64,000 nt of DNA from Affinundibacterium baiyunense. GTDB taxonomy: Bacteria > Pseudomonadota > Gammaproteobacteria > Burkholderiales > Burkholderiaceae_D. Location of the stretch: NCBI RefSeq assembly GCF_018139645.1, contig NZ_JAGSPM010000006.1:124001-188000 (forward strand). The letters are read 5' to 3'. Under the pieces are notes generated by a model, which saw only the letters and a program-made list of their open reading frames with translations, was not told the DNA's origin and searched no databases. A program made the position numbers and the translations under genes. The first letter of the stretch is position 1. Each line of letters opens with the position of its first letter. This document shows, piece after piece, positions 26,172 through 36,157 of this stretch.

Positions 26172-26465
26172 TTATTTTTTCAAGCATTCCGACATAAACT
26201 TTTTGCGTTCATCGCCTTTCATACCTTTTGCATCGGCGTTACAGGTTTTCATTTTATCTTGTTGCGTCGTGAGTTTTTTCTCTTCTACGACAGGCTTTGC
26301 GGACAAGCATTCTTTCATAAAAGCTTTGCGTTCATCGCCTTTTTTTCCTGTGGCATCTTTGTTGCAAGTCACCATCTTGGATTGTTGAGCTGTCACGGCT
26401 TGCGGCGCAGCATGGGTGAACGCGATTGGGCTCAAGAGAGCGATAGCGCAAAGTAGTTTTTTCAT
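26172..26465 (-). CDS. PsiF-repeat exported protein
   Basis: Small secreted protein of 97 residues: a signal peptide (MKKLLCAIALLSPIAFTHAA), then two copies of the PsiF repeat, each with a cysteine pair: KMVTCNKDATGKKGDERKAF...ECL and KMKTCNADAKGMKGDERKKF...ECL. PsiF is phosphate-starvation-inducible in E. coli; its biochemical role is unknown. The start at 26465 is chosen because GGAG lies 6 bases upstream and the signal peptide begins there; an ATG four codons further upstream is unlikely. Stands alone. Confidence 0.85.
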   Translation of the reverse strand: MKKLLCAIALLSPIAFTHAAPQAVTAQQSKMVTCNKDATGKKGDERKAFMKECLSAKPVVEEKKLTTQQDKMKTCNADAKGMKGDERKKFMSECLKK

Positions 26466-26584
26466 GTAAGGCTCCAATAACTAGAAGAATCGATTGATCA
26501 AGTTGGCTTTAAAAATAGTAAGACTAAGTTGTGACAACTAAATGACAATAGCGGACTGAGATACGAAAGGCAATTCGCTTTACT

Positions 26585-27400
26585 TTATTTTACGTTTGGT
26601 GATTTGTCTGTCTTTAAGCGAACATAAATTGCATCTACTTCTTGTTGATAGCTGGAGGAATTACGTATGCTTTTGATGGCATTCCAAATCGCATCAAATC
26701 GTTTTGCATCTTTTTGATAACGATGTCGACTAATCGCTAAATAAAGTGGTAGAGACGTGTAAGTAAGCGGATGAATTTGTAGAAGTTTATTGAACTGTAA
26801 ATCTTGTTGCACGAGAGATTGGGCTTCGACCCCAGGCAAAATGGCGACTTCTGATTCACCTGCTGCCAATAAGCGTAGTCCTTCATGCACGGTGCGAACC
26901 TCTCTGATTTTATAGCCCTGCTTGCTCAGTATATTGCCGATTAAATAGCCGCGTTGAACAAGTATGGGGGTATTCACGTGACGGAGGTTTTTGCCATCCC
27001 ATGTGACGGCAGTATCTCGTCGCAGAAAAATGCGTGTTTGATCAACATGTAGTGCGCTATCAACATCGATTTTGCCTTCAGGTGAACGCGGATACACGCT
27101 AAATTGTTGGCGTTCTTCAGAAAACGCAGCGCCAAAGTAACCATCGAGCACACCGTTACTAACTTCTTCCTGACAACGCTTCCACGGTTTTGCAATAAAT
27201 TCGAAACGTTCCCCCAATCTTTCTTCTACACGTTTTAATAGTTCTATAGTCAAGCCACTACCATCTGGTTTAGTCCAAGGGAATTGCAATTCATCTTCAA
27301 AGCAAAACTTTAGATGCGTTTGCGCGCCTGACGATGCGTAAACAAAGTTTGAAAGCATCAGTACTAAGCTTAATGGTAGAAACTGATAGTGGATCTTCAT
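26585..27400 (-). CDS. periplasmic solute-binding-type protein (SBP_bac_3-like)
   Basis: 271 residues with a signal peptide (cleavage near FVYAS). The rest follows the amino-acid-binding type SBP fold: LKFCFEDELQFPWTKPDGSGLTIELLKRVEERLG at the start, RILRRDT-like strand, hinge near RGYLIG and VAILPGVEAQSL. No permease or ATPase gene is near, so it is more likely a sensory or orphan binding protein than part of an ABC transporter. It is divergent from a second binding-type gene that is coupled to a histidine kinase, with 277 bp between. The ligand cannot be predicted. Confidence 0.75.
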   Translation of the reverse strand: MKIHYQFLPLSLVLMLSNFVYASSGAQTHLKFCFEDELQFPWTKPDGSGLTIELLKRVEERLGERFEFIAKPWKRCQEEVSNGVLDGYFGAAFSEERQQFSVYPRSPEGKIDVDSALHVDQTRIFLRRDTAVTWDGKNLRHVNTPILVQRGYLIGNILSKQGYKIREVRTVHEGLRLLAAGESEVAILPGVEAQSLVQQDLQFNKLLQIHPLTYTSLPLYLAISRHRYQKDAKRFDAIWNAIKSIRNSSSYQQEVDAIYVRLKTDKSPNVK

Positions 27401-27677
27401 GTCTTATTTGTCATGAATGAGGTTTCTCGAACTTACTTGCAAACGATGTTCGCACAGACACGGAGACTATGCAACGATAGGTGTTTGCGATGTTGTGATT
27501 TGTTTTTTTGAGCTGTCAAAATAATATGTTCGCATTGCCTTACTTCTTTACAACAGTTCGCGCTTGTTAGTAGCTTTGTGTTTGGAAGTCATGTAGATTC
27601 AGAGAAAATCACGGTTAAAAAATGCGAATGCAATCTTTATCGTGCTTATTGAATGAATCATTCCTGACGATGCTGAT

Positions 27678-28592
27678 ATGAATCATTGGAATACATTTGC
27701 TTTTTGTCTTCATAGTTGGCGCGAATTTGTTGCGTTCTTAGGATTGGTTGTCGTTTGTACGTTTCCAGCAGATGCGACAAAATCTCAGGCAGCAAAGTCA
27801 GTGACCTATGCTTGGGCTGCGTCGATGGCGGAGGATGAGCGCGGTCAATATCCAATTTCTTTACTAAAGCTCGCCTTATCGAAATCTGGTGTGGCATATG
27901 CAGCCAAGCCGAGCAAACATGATATGCCGCAATGGCGTACATTGCGCCACGTACAAATGGGTAAAGAGCTTGATGTGGTTTGGACCTTCACCTCTCCAGA
28001 GCGTGAGCGCGATTTGTTACCGATCCGCATTCCAATTGATCGCGGCTTATTGGGCTGGCGCTTACTTCTAGTGAATAGATCCGATTTAGATTATTTTGCA
28101 CGACTAGAAAGTGCTGATCAGCTAAAAGCTTTACGCTCTGGGCAAGGGCATGATTGGCCTGATTTTCCGATTTTGCAAGCAAATGGATTTAACGTGACAC
28201 CGAGCTCAAGTTATCAAGGGTTATTCGCCATGCTTGAGCGTGGTCGCATTCGTTACTTCCCAAGATCGGTCACAGAAATTCAAGCAGAGGTCGATGCTCA
28301 TAAAAAGCAAGCATTCGCTATTGCCCCTCGGTGGGTCATTTATTATCCAGCTCCCTTGTATTTTTTTGTGAAAAAAGACAATCACGCTCTGGCACAAGCG
28401 ATTGAACGAGGGCTGACTATCGCCATGAAAGATGGAAGTATGCGGCAGTTATTTGTACGGCATTTTGGGAACATGATTAAACAAGCACAGTTGGATAAGC
28501 GTGAAGTGATCACGATAAGAAATCCGCAATTGTCAGAGCAAACGCCGCTATTAAAAACTGAACTGTGGTTCTCACCGGTACTGGGATTTTAA
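27678..28592 (+). CDS. periplasmic binding-type sensor protein coupled to kinase
   Basis: 304 residues, N-terminal signal or anchor segment at about 17-35 (FVAFLGLVVVCTFPADA). The remainder resembles a diverged SBP_bac_3-type protein: VTYAWAASMAEDERGQYPISLLKLALSKSG, a central VWTFTSPERERDLLPIRIPIDRGLLGWRLLLV and a C-terminal FFVKKDNHALAQAIERGL. The next gene, a histidine kinase, begins directly after its stop codon with no gap, so the two are almost certainly co-translated and this protein may deliver the signal. No transporter genes are near. Family assignment is moderate. Confidence 0.7.
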   Translation: MNHWNTFAFCLHSWREFVAFLGLVVVCTFPADATKSQAAKSVTYAWAASMAEDERGQYPISLLKLALSKSGVAYAAKPSKHDMPQWRTLRHVQMGKELDVVWTFTSPERERDLLPIRIPIDRGLLGWRLLLVNRSDLDYFARLESADQLKALRSGQGHDWPDFPILQANGFNVTPSSSYQGLFAMLERGRIRYFPRSVTEIQAEVDAHKKQAFAIAPRWVIYYPAPLYFFVKKDNHALAQAIERGLTIAMKDGSMRQLFVRHFGNMIKQAQLDKREVITIRNPQLSEQTPLLKTELWFSPVLGF

Positions 28593-30104
28593 ATGGCAAA
28601 TTCAGACTCTCTTCATCCAACATCCCACCGCCAACGCAAGTATCTAGGACATAAAATTGTGGTGGCGGTGCTGCTGTACACGCTGATTGTCGCCAGTCTT
28701 GTCACGGCAGTGCAAATCTATCGTGCCTATCAATCGGCCTTGGGTAATTTGGAGCAACGATTTACAGAAATCGAAAATAGTTATTTACCCAGTTTAGCGG
28801 CAGGCTTGTGGTCCGTAGACATGCCGAGAATCGATACCTTGTTAGACGGTATTGCCAAAATTCCTGATGTCGGTCGTCTGCGTTTGCGTGGCGAACTGAA
28901 TGATGCATGGGAACGGCAACATCCAGAGCATCAGCAAATTCTGTTGGAACGAGATTTTAAAATCATCTATCGCGAAGGTGAAGATGCGTATGAGATTGGG
29001 GTTCTGCATGTCGAATTAATGGCAAAAGATATCCACGCGAGAATGTGGGAAACCGCGCAAAGCATCGCGATTACGACATCGGTTAGTTTGTTGATGTCTG
29101 CCTTGTTTGTTTTGTTTATTTTTCGACGTTGGATAGGGCGACACTTAGAAAAAACAGCAAGCTATGTGCAGCAACTTGAGTTAAATAATCTAGAACAGGA
29201 ACTATTTTTAGATCGCCCCAATAGCGAGGAACATGATGAACTCGATTTGGTTGTCTACGCGATTAACTCTATGCGATCGAGAATTTATGATGATATGCGT
29301 AAGCGCGACATTTTAGATACTGAACTTGCACTATACCGCGAACAATTGGAGCAACTGGTAGCGGAGCGCACTGCCGATTTGCAATTGAAAACTAAATTGC
29401 TGGAACGAAAATCAGAAGAATTAGTTTTGCAAAATCGTGAGCTTGATGCCTATGCCCATACCGTTGCGCATGATCTGAAACAACCTGTCACCAATTTAAT
29501 GGGCGCGTCTAATTTGCTGAACGCTGACAATCTAGAATTGTCAGCAGAGAAAAATCGTATGTTATTGATGAGTATTCAGCAATCCTCCATCAAGATGCAC
29601 ACGATAATTGATTCGCTACTACTGTTGGCGAGAGTTAGAAAAGATGAAAATCTGATTCTAGAGAAAATAAGTTTAGAGCATACCGCACGCGAAGCTTGTC
29701 AACGCATGTCTGCACTTGCTATCGAAAAAGGGGCACAAATTCGGTTTTCGGGACATTGGCCACGTGTTGTGGCAAATGAACAGTGGACCGAAGAGGTTTG
29801 GGTAAATTATCTCTCGAACGCAATTAAGTATGGTGGTGTTCGACCACAAATTGAGATTGGTGTCACTGATTTGGCGAATGGCTTTGTAAAGTGTTGGGTG
29901 AAAGATTCGGGTGCTGGATTAAGCCTCGAGCAACAAGAGCAATTGTTTAAAACCTTCGTTCAATTTGGACATAGTTCCGCGGATGGACATGGACTAGGCC
30001 TGTCTATCGTGCAGCGTATTGTGTACAAACTGGGTGGTGAAGTTGGCTATGATGCCGCTCTGCCTAGCGGTAGCGTCTTTTGGTTTACTTTGAGGTCTGC
30101 TTAG
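28593..30104 (+). CDS. membrane sensor histidine kinase
   Basis: 503 residues. Membrane segment 1 at about 22-45, a periplasmic region to about 150, membrane segment 2 near 152-172, a HAMP-like linker (about 172-230), a coiled coil (about 235-285), HisKA with phospho-acceptor His293 in AHDLKQP, and HATPase with N-box NYLSNAIKYGG, G1 DSGAGLS and G2 GHGLGLSIV. It directly follows the binding-type protein gene. No receiver domain and no response regulator gene are in the neighbourhood, so its partner is encoded elsewhere. The short periplasmic loop may dock the neighbour protein; that is inference. Confidence 0.9.
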   Translation: MANSDSLHPTSHRQRKYLGHKIVVAVLLYTLIVASLVTAVQIYRAYQSALGNLEQRFTEIENSYLPSLAAGLWSVDMPRIDTLLDGIAKIPDVGRLRLRGELNDAWERQHPEHQQILLERDFKIIYREGEDAYEIGVLHVELMAKDIHARMWETAQSIAITTSVSLLMSALFVLFIFRRWIGRHLEKTASYVQQLELNNLEQELFLDRPNSEEHDELDLVVYAINSMRSRIYDDMRKRDILDTELALYREQLEQLVAERTADLQLKTKLLERKSEELVLQNRELDAYAHTVAHDLKQPVTNLMGASNLLNADNLELSAEKNRMLLMSIQQSSIKMHTIIDSLLLLARVRKDENLILEKISLEHTAREACQRMSALAIEKGAQIRFSGHWPRVVANEQWTEEVWVNYLSNAIKYGGVRPQIEIGVTDLANGFVKCWVKDSGAGLSLEQQEQLFKTFVQFGHSSADGHGLGLSIVQRIVYKLGGEVGYDAALPSGSVFWFTLRSA

Positions 30105-30310
30105 ATTTGTTTTTTATCGAAACTAGGACTTAGTTTGATAAATGAATTTGCAAAAGTTAACGATTTCGGTGTAGCTGCGAGATACTTTGTTGATTAATAT
30201 TTTCCCGTGTGGAAATGTTTTTATTTGCGATTAAAATTTAAATTCAGACAAGATGGATATTGAGTCCATCAGATTTACCTTCAAATCCATTGTCTAATCA
30301 GGAGGAATGT

Positions 30311-31909
30311 ATGTTGCGGAATTTGACAATTAAAGCCAAGCTAATCATTAGTTTAGTGATACTAAGCTTGGTTGCTTTGCTGATTGGTTTTGAGGGATTT
30401 GTTGCACTGAATCGTAATAACAGCTCGATTAAAACGATCTATGATGATCGTTTGATCGCCTTAAGTCAGTTAGATAGTGTAATTCGTTTGATTCAACGTA
30501 ATCAGATCGCTATTTCACGTGCAGCGGTTGAATCGCCAGAACAAATTAAACTTACTTTAACCGAGGTAGAGGACAATCGAAATCGAGCTAACAAAGTATG
30601 GGCTGAATATATGGCGACCTTTTTGACGCCAGAAGAAAAAGCGATGGCACAAGATTTTGAACGTAAGCGAGAAGCGTTTTTAACACAAGTGTTGGAGCCT
30701 GCAGTGGCGGCTCTAAAAAATGGTGATAACGAAACAGTGAAACAAATTGTCACTGGTAAGCTTGGTGAGGTATTTCTTCCTGTACGAGAAGTCATGAACA
30801 ACTTGATTCAATTACAGGCTGAAGTTGCAAAAGCGGAGTATGAGAAATCTCAGAAGGCATTCGAAAATTTCAAGTTGGTAACCATAATTAGTCTTGTACT
30901 CGCACTCGCTATTGCGATCGGTATGGGAATCTGGCTCATGAATAGCATTGTTAAACCAATTCGTGAAGCCGTCATGGTCGCAGAAACGGTCGCTGCTGGA
31001 GATCTAACTAGGAATATTGATGATAGCTCTAACGATGAGTTGGGTAGCTTATTACAAGCTTTAAAAAAGATGAGTGATAGCTTGAGTGTCATTGTGAGTC
31101 AGGTGCGCGCCGGAACCGAGACTATCGCCTCAGCCTCAAGTGAAATAGCGGCGGGTAATCTTGAATTGTCTTCGCGTACTGAGCAACAAGCTAGCTCACT
31201 CGAAGAAACTGCAGCGTCAATGGAGGAAATAACTTCCACTGTGAAGCAAAATGCGGATAACGCTAAGCAAGCAAATGTACTGACAGGCTCTGCTTCTGAA
31301 GTCGCGGAGCGTGGCGGTCGCGTGGTTTCTCAGGTAGTGACGACAATGAGTTCGATTAATGAATCGTCCAAGAAAATTGTCGATATTATTAGTGTCATTG
31401 ATGGCATTGCTTTCCAAACCAATATTTTGGCATTGAATGCCGCAGTAGAAGCAGCACGAGCTGGTGAACAGGGACGAGGCTTTGCCGTAGTCGCTTCGGA
31501 AGTACGTAGTCTGGCACAACGTAGCGCAGCGGCGGCGAAAGAAATTAAAGAGCTAATTAATAATTCGGTTGAAAAAGTCGAGGCTGGTTCTTCATTAGTT
31601 CATCAGGCTGGCGATACCATGAATGAAGTGGTCGAAAGTGTGAAGCGCGTCAGTGATATTGTTGCAGAAATCACCGCAGCCAGTTCAGAGCAATCGACCG
31701 GTATCGATCAAGTCAATCAGGCAGTCATACAGATGGATACAGTGACGCAGCAAAATGCCTCACTCGTCGAAGAGGCGGCGGCAGCGGCAGAAGCGCTACA
31801 AAATCAAGCTAGCAAATTGGCAGACTTAGTCAGCATATTTAAAGTCAACTCAAGTAATGCATATCAAAATACTAGCCAATTCGGCGGCCAATTGCGTTTG
31901 CGTGCTTGA
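30311..31909 (+). CDS. methyl-accepting chemotaxis protein
   Basis: Transmembrane chemoreceptor, 532 residues from the ATG at 30311 (AGGAGG 5 bases upstream; the frame opens earlier at 30260 but without signal). Membrane segments at about 12-32 and 192-212 frame a periplasmic four-helix-bundle domain (Tar/4HB type). A HAMP follows (about 213-265), then a long signalling coiled coil with the conserved tip [20 protein letters not shown] and [19 protein letters not shown]. No C-terminal CheR-binding pentapeptide is seen. Ligand unknown. It lies beside the kinase/SBP genes but has its own 206-bp upstream region. Confidence 0.94.
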   Translation: MLRNLTIKAKLIISLVILSLVALLIGFEGFVALNRNNSSIKTIYDDRLIALSQLDSVIRLIQRNQIAISRAAVESPEQIKLTLTEVEDNRNRANKVWAEYMATFLTPEEKAMAQDFERKREAFLTQVLEPAVAALKNGDNETVKQIVTGKLGEVFLPVREVMNNLIQLQAEVAKAEYEKSQKAFENFKLVTIISLVLALAIAIGMGIWLMNSIVKPIREAVMVAETVAAGDLTRNIDDSSNDELGSLLQALKKMSDSLSVIVSQVRAGTETIASASSEIAAGNLELSSRTEQQASSLEETAASMEEITSTVKQNADNAKQANVLTGSASEVAERGGRVVSQVVTTMSSINESSKKIVDIISVIDGIAFQTNILALNAAVEAARAGEQGRGFAVVASEVRSLAQRSAAAAKEIKELINNSVEKVEAGSSLVHQAGDTMNEVVESVKRVSDIVAEITAASSEQSTGIDQVNQAVIQMDTVTQQNASLVEEAAAAAEALQNQASKLADLVSIFKVNSSNAYQNTSQFGGQLRLRA

Positions 31910-31996
31910 TCGGGCTTATTGAGAATTTGATTCAGACATAGGTGGTGAACCAGCTTATTTGATTGCTGCTGGATAGCTACTAACTAGTATTTAATC

Positions 31997-32030
31997 GCGC
32001 CCATATTCCTTACTATGGGCGCATATTTTT
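31997..32030 (+). terminator. terminator after the chemoreceptor gene
   Basis: GCGCCCATA (31997-32005) pairs perfectly with TATGGGCGC (32014-32022), followed by ATATTTTT. Its right arm overlaps the last codons of the convergent DUF938 gene. Confidence 0.8.
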
Positions 32031-32618
32031 GAAGACGAGTAAGCGATTGTTTGCTGGCATCTCGATATCTTGCTGCAAGCTGAATTGGGTTTGTTTTGCC
32101 AGTTCTTGCATATCTGCGATATCTCTAATTCCGCGATGGGCTGCTTGCAATTTTAAGGCCGCATCAAATTCGCGATTGCTTTCACTGGTGAATTGACCCG
32201 CGTAATTGAAGGGGCCATAGATAATAAAGAGTCCACCTTCACTAAGAATCTTACTCGCCCCTGTAAACATGCACTGCACTTCGTGCCAGTGCATGATATG
32301 ACAGGTATTCGCGGTGAATACCGCATCGGCAATTTGCGCTGGCCAACTCTTGCTTCCAACGTCTAGCGAGATTGGTGCAAGAACTCTGTCATTAGCCGCG
32401 TCATTTATCCACGCTTGAATGCTAGCGTGGTTCTCTTCGCGATCGCTGGTTTGCCAAACTAGATGTGGTAAGTGATGGCTAAAATAAACCGCATGCTGAC
32501 CTGTTCCGCTACCAATTTCTAATACCTTGTTGGCTTGATCTAAATAAGTTTTAAGTTGTGAAAGAATGGGCTCTTGGTTTCTTTCACAAGCTGGAGAAAA
32601 TAGTTTAATGGCTTGCAT
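32013..32618 (-). CDS. DUF938 family SAM-dependent methyltransferase-like protein
   Basis: 201 residues, cytoplasmic. The SAM-binding motif I is VLEIGSGTGQHAVYF; the sequence KLFSPACERNQEPIL at the start and NTCHIMHWHEVQCMF in the middle are hallmarks of the DUF938 family. Class I methyltransferase fold is expected; the substrate of this family is not established. Single gene, convergent with the chemoreceptor. Confidence 0.88.
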   Translation of the reverse strand: MQAIKLFSPACERNQEPILSQLKTYLDQANKVLEIGSGTGQHAVYFSHHLPHLVWQTSDREENHASIQAWINDAANDRVLAPISLDVGSKSWPAQIADAVFTANTCHIMHWHEVQCMFTGASKILSEGGLFIIYGPFNYAGQFTSESNREFDAALKLQAAHRGIRDIADMQELAKQTQFSLQQDIEMPANNRLLVFKNMRP

Positions 32619-32893
32619 AGCTGAGTAGAGAAATGTGCAGTGATGTTGAAATGCGTTTTTTTAATTGAATTAGTCTAATGAGCAAGTTAGTTTAGTCGCA
32701 CTAAAATCGTGCAAAGTATCTTGGATAAACCACTTTGGGCAGGATGGCAAAATCAGTTACGCATTATGTTGTATCTAGGTGGACTTAAATTGACTTCGGT
32801 TTTTCTTGGTGTCATGATGAATTGAGCTTGTTTTGCTAGCCGCCCCACTTCTTCGTTTGCACTTTGTGTTAATTTTCCGTTCGGAGGTTTCCA

Positions 32894-35407
32894 ATGCAGC
32901 ACACTATACCCAAAAAATCGATACTCGCGCTTACCATTACTTCATTATTTGGAGCTGCGTTTGGATATTCATCATCGGCGCATGCACAAGCGACAGCCGC
33001 TCAAGTTCAAGATGAAAAGCCAACCTCGGTGATTGTGACTGGTACCCGTATGCAAAATCGTTCTGCGACCAATACTTCTGCGCCAGTCGATGTGATCTCT
33101 GCTGAATCCCTGCAAAATTTAGGTGTGAGTGAAATCAATCAAGCTTTGTCAGTTGCCTTGCCTTCGCTTAATTTTCCGCGACCTGGTTTAACCGATGGCA
33201 CTGATACGATACGTCCGGCGACTTTACGTGGCTTGGGGCCAGATCAAACCTTGGTGTTGGTAAACTCAAAACGTCGTCATGCATCTTCCTTAGTCAATGT
33301 AAATGGTACGGTGGGACGTGGCACTGCTGCTGTGGATTTGAATACGATACCGAGCGCTATCGTGAAGAACATCGAAGTATTGCGTGATGGTGCATCGGCG
33401 CAATACGGATCCGATGCGTTATCGGGTGTCATTAACTTGCGTTTGCGTGAGAATCGCGACGGTGGTGAAGTCACAGCCAGTTATGGACAGCGAATAACCG
33501 AATATGATTTTATCCCCGGCACCACGCCAACCGGTGCGACATGGAGTGCTCCAGGTACGACGCGTAGTCGTAATGATGGAAACACGGCGACTATGAGTAT
33601 TTGGAAAGGCTTGTCATTTGGAGAAACTGGCTATGTGACAGTCGCAGCAGAATTAAAAGATCAAAAATATACAGACCGTGGTGGTTGGGATTTCCGTCAA
33701 CAATATCCCTTAGTGAACGGCGCATTTGATCCGCGTGAAAAAGACGCTAATCGATTTAATGCTTGGTATGGTGAACCTGAGTTGAAGCAATCTACCGTGT
33801 TTGTCAACGCTGGACAGATGTTGGAAGGCGGTGCCAAGTTGTATGCATGGTCAAGTTATCAAAGACGCGATGCGTTATCTGCGGGATTCTTCCGCCGTGC
33901 TTTGCAAGATCAAAATATCATCTCTGTTTACCCTAACGGATTCTTGCCCAAGATTGCACCGCAAGTCGATGACTTTAGTGCGACTGCTGGCATCAGTTGG
34001 ACCGCGGGATTATGGGACATGGATGCGTCATTAGGTTATGGCAAAAACAAGATGCAGTTTACGATCAAAGATACGATCAACCGATCGATTGGTCCAACTA
34101 GTAAAAAGCAATTCGAGGCCGGCGGTTTTTCTTATGATCAGTTAGTGTTCAATTTATCTGCGGTCAGAAGTTTTAGCTTGCCAGAATTTTCTTCGCCTAT
34201 CAGTTTTGCAACTGGATTTGAGGCGCGTAGAGAAGGCTATAGCTTATTTGCTGGTGAGCCAGATTCATATCGTTTCGGTGGCGAGAAGTTGGCTAATGGC
34301 AGTCCAACAGCACCGGGCGCACAGGTTTTTCCAGGTTTCACGCCAGCAAATGCCTCCGATAATAATCGTAGCGCGGTTGGAGCATATATTGATGTCGAAA
34401 CCAACTTAAGCAAAGAGTGGCAAGCGTCGGCTGCGATTCGTGCAGAGCATTATTCTGATTTTGGAAATAATGTGACGGGTAAGATTGCAACTCGCTACGA
34501 CTTTAGCAAAGAATTTGGTTTGCGCGGTTCGATACAAAATGGCTTCCGTGCACCATCGCCGCAACAACAGTTTTTCACTTCAACGGCAACCAATTTTATT
34601 AACGGTGTGCCGTTTGAAATCACTACCTTCAAGCCTAGCGATCCGGCGGCGATTGCTCTCGGTGCAAAACCATTGGATGCGGAAAAATCATTCAATCAAT
34701 CTTTAGGTGCTGTGTTTAGTTTTGGAAAATTAGGTGTCACGATTGATGCCTATCGCATTGAAATTAGTAATCGCATCGTCTTGTCAGAGAACTTAACCGC
34801 TGCCAATGTGCGTAATTATTTGACTGCACAAGGCTTTATTGGCATCGGTGGTGGACGCTTCTTTATCAATGGTGTGGACACGAAAACAAAGGGTTTAGAT
34901 ATTGTGTCGAATTGGCCGATGATGACCGAATCGTCCGGCCGTTTTGATTTTACTCTGGCAGGTAATTTTACAAAAACCGAAGTAACCAAAGTGCCAAAGA
35001 CAGCGCAGTTATCAGCATTGACGCCTTCTCCAGTTTTGTTTGATCGTGTGAATGTCTTGATCTTTGAGCGCGGACAACCGCGCAATAAAATCAATGCGAG
35101 CGTCGATTGGAAATTAGCTGATTATGCCGCGACTTTCCGCGCAACTCGTTATGGTGAAGTGTTAGATCCAGGCACCACCGCTGCCTTGGATCAAGTCTTG
35201 TCAGCAAAAACATTGGTTGACGTAGAATTTCGCTATAACTTTACTAAACGATTGAAATTAGCACTTGGTGCAGATAATGTGTTTGACACCTATAGCGATC
35301 CACGTATGCCAGCTTTGAATACAGCGGGTGCCACTTCATTCTCTAACTTCTCTCCATTTGGACGTTCGGGGCGCTTTGTGTATGCGCGTTTGAGCTATAG
35401 CTTGTAA
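32894..35407 (+). CDS. TonB-dependent outer-membrane receptor
   Basis: 837 residues. A signal peptide ends near SSSAHAQA (about 33). The plug domain (about 45-190) has VIVTGTRMQNRSATNTSAPVDV, LRGLGPDQTLVLVN and LRDGASAQYGSDALSGVINL; the rest is the 22-strand barrel, with FRAPSPQQ-type and NVFDTYSDP regions near the end. The last residues are RLSYSL, so the usual terminal aromatic residue is missing. No adjacent TonB, iron-uptake or polysaccharide-use genes indicate the substrate. A bidirectional terminator follows. GGAGG lies just before the ATG. Confidence 0.93.
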   Translation: MQHTIPKKSILALTITSLFGAAFGYSSSAHAQATAAQVQDEKPTSVIVTGTRMQNRSATNTSAPVDVISAESLQNLGVSEINQALSVALPSLNFPRPGLTDGTDTIRPATLRGLGPDQTLVLVNSKRRHASSLVNVNGTVGRGTAAVDLNTIPSAIVKNIEVLRDGASAQYGSDALSGVINLRLRENRDGGEVTASYGQRITEYDFIPGTTPTGATWSAPGTTRSRNDGNTATMSIWKGLSFGETGYVTVAAELKDQKYTDRGGWDFRQQYPLVNGAFDPREKDANRFNAWYGEPELKQSTVFVNAGQMLEGGAKLYAWSSYQRRDALSAGFFRRALQDQNIISVYPNGFLPKIAPQVDDFSATAGISWTAGLWDMDASLGYGKNKMQFTIKDTINRSIGPTSKKQFEAGGFSYDQLVFNLSAVRSFSLPEFSSPISFATGFEARREGYSLFAGEPDSYRFGGEKLANGSPTAPGAQVFPGFTPANASDNNRSAVGAYIDVETNLSKEWQASAAIRAEHYSDFGNNVTGKIATRYDFSKEFGLRGSIQNGFRAPSPQQQFFTSTATNFINGVPFEITTFKPSDPAAIALGAKPLDAEKSFNQSLGAVFSFGKLGVTIDAYRIEISNRIVLSENLTAANVRNYLTAQGFIGIGGGRFFINGVDTKTKGLDIVSNWPMMTESSGRFDFTLAGNFTKTEVTKVPKTAQLSALTPSPVLFDRVNVLIFERGQPRNKINASVDWKLADYAATFRATRYGEVLDPGTTAALDQVLSAKTLVDVEFRYNFTKRLKLALGADNVFDTYSDPRMPALNTAGATSFSNFSPFGRSGRFVYARLSYSL

Positions 35408-35459
35408 CTTTTTAACTGGAAAGTGTGTTAGCTAGGCTCAGTAATTTGAACAATAAAAA

Positions 35460-35494
35460 AACGCTTATCGATGAAGATTGATAAGCGTTTTTTT
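35460..35494. terminator. bidirectional terminator after the TonB receptor
   Basis: AACGCTTATC (35460-35469) pairs perfectly with GATAAGCGTT (35480-35489), with an A-run before and a T-run after. It serves the receptor gene and the convergent DUF6265-type gene. Confidence 0.92.
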
Positions 35495-35525
35495 ATAAGC
35501 ACTTGTAATGATTTTTTGTTGGTTT

Positions 35526-36062
35526 TTATCGTTGAAATTGATAAGTTTCAGACCAAACTAATTTGCCTTCACGTACTTTACGAATTTCTGCTCGCATACT
35601 GTTCGTAGTGAGTTTGGTGTAGGTAAGCGTTGTGCCAATTTCGCCGCCAATACCTTCGCAACGTAATTCTGTGGTATCGGCGTGGATCACCTTTAATCGT
35701 AAAGGCTCATCCTTGCCGCGTGTGGCTTTCTCTATTGCTGGGCCGAAGAACCGTAAGTGTACTATCCAGTCCTGGTCTTGTTTTTCAATAAAAAGCAGTT
35801 CCACCGCTTTGCTTTTATCCGCCTCTGTTGTGCGGGAAATGCCCATCAATGATTGGCCTTGCAATGCCCAATGTTCGTCGATAATTTGTTTTTCTGTGAT
35901 GGCAGTCCAGCTGCCAAGCATCCAAGTTAAGTCTTGGATTTCTACTCTAGTTTGAGGTTCGCTAACTGAGTTGATTGCTTGTGGTGTAGTCTGAGCCATG
36001 CTGAAGATAGGCAGCAGGCTTAAGTGTATTGCGAGGATGCTAGTGCGCCAGTGTTTTTTCAT
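35526..36062 (-). CDS. exported DUF6265-type protein
   Basis: 178 residues with a signal peptide (cleavage near FSMAQ). The mature part has the pattern LTWMLGSWTAITEKQIIDEHWA...GQSLMGISRT that I associate with DUF6265 exported proteins, a lipocalin-like beta-barrel of unknown role. Single gene between convergent receptor and upstream protease gene. Family assignment is from pattern memory and should be treated as tentative. Confidence 0.7.
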   Translation of the reverse strand: MKKHWRTSILAIHLSLLPIFSMAQTTPQAINSVSEPQTRVEIQDLTWMLGSWTAITEKQIIDEHWALQGQSLMGISRTTEADKSKAVELLFIEKQDQDWIVHLRFFGPAIEKATRGKDEPLRLKVIHADTTELRCEGIGGEIGTTLTYTKLTTNSMRAEIRKVREGKLVWSETYQFQR

Positions 36063-36157
36063 GTGATATCTCCATCAGGGTTTGATACAAGTAAAAACGC
36101 TGACACACTTTTTTATTTGTTTCGGGTGCGCCAATTTATTCGTGTATATTCGTGTAA

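Noticed and set aside
30139..30164. Sigma-28-like promoter (TAAA ... CGAT) before the chemoreceptor
   Set aside because: Spacing is one base too long and the -10 part matches only CGAT; too weak to report.
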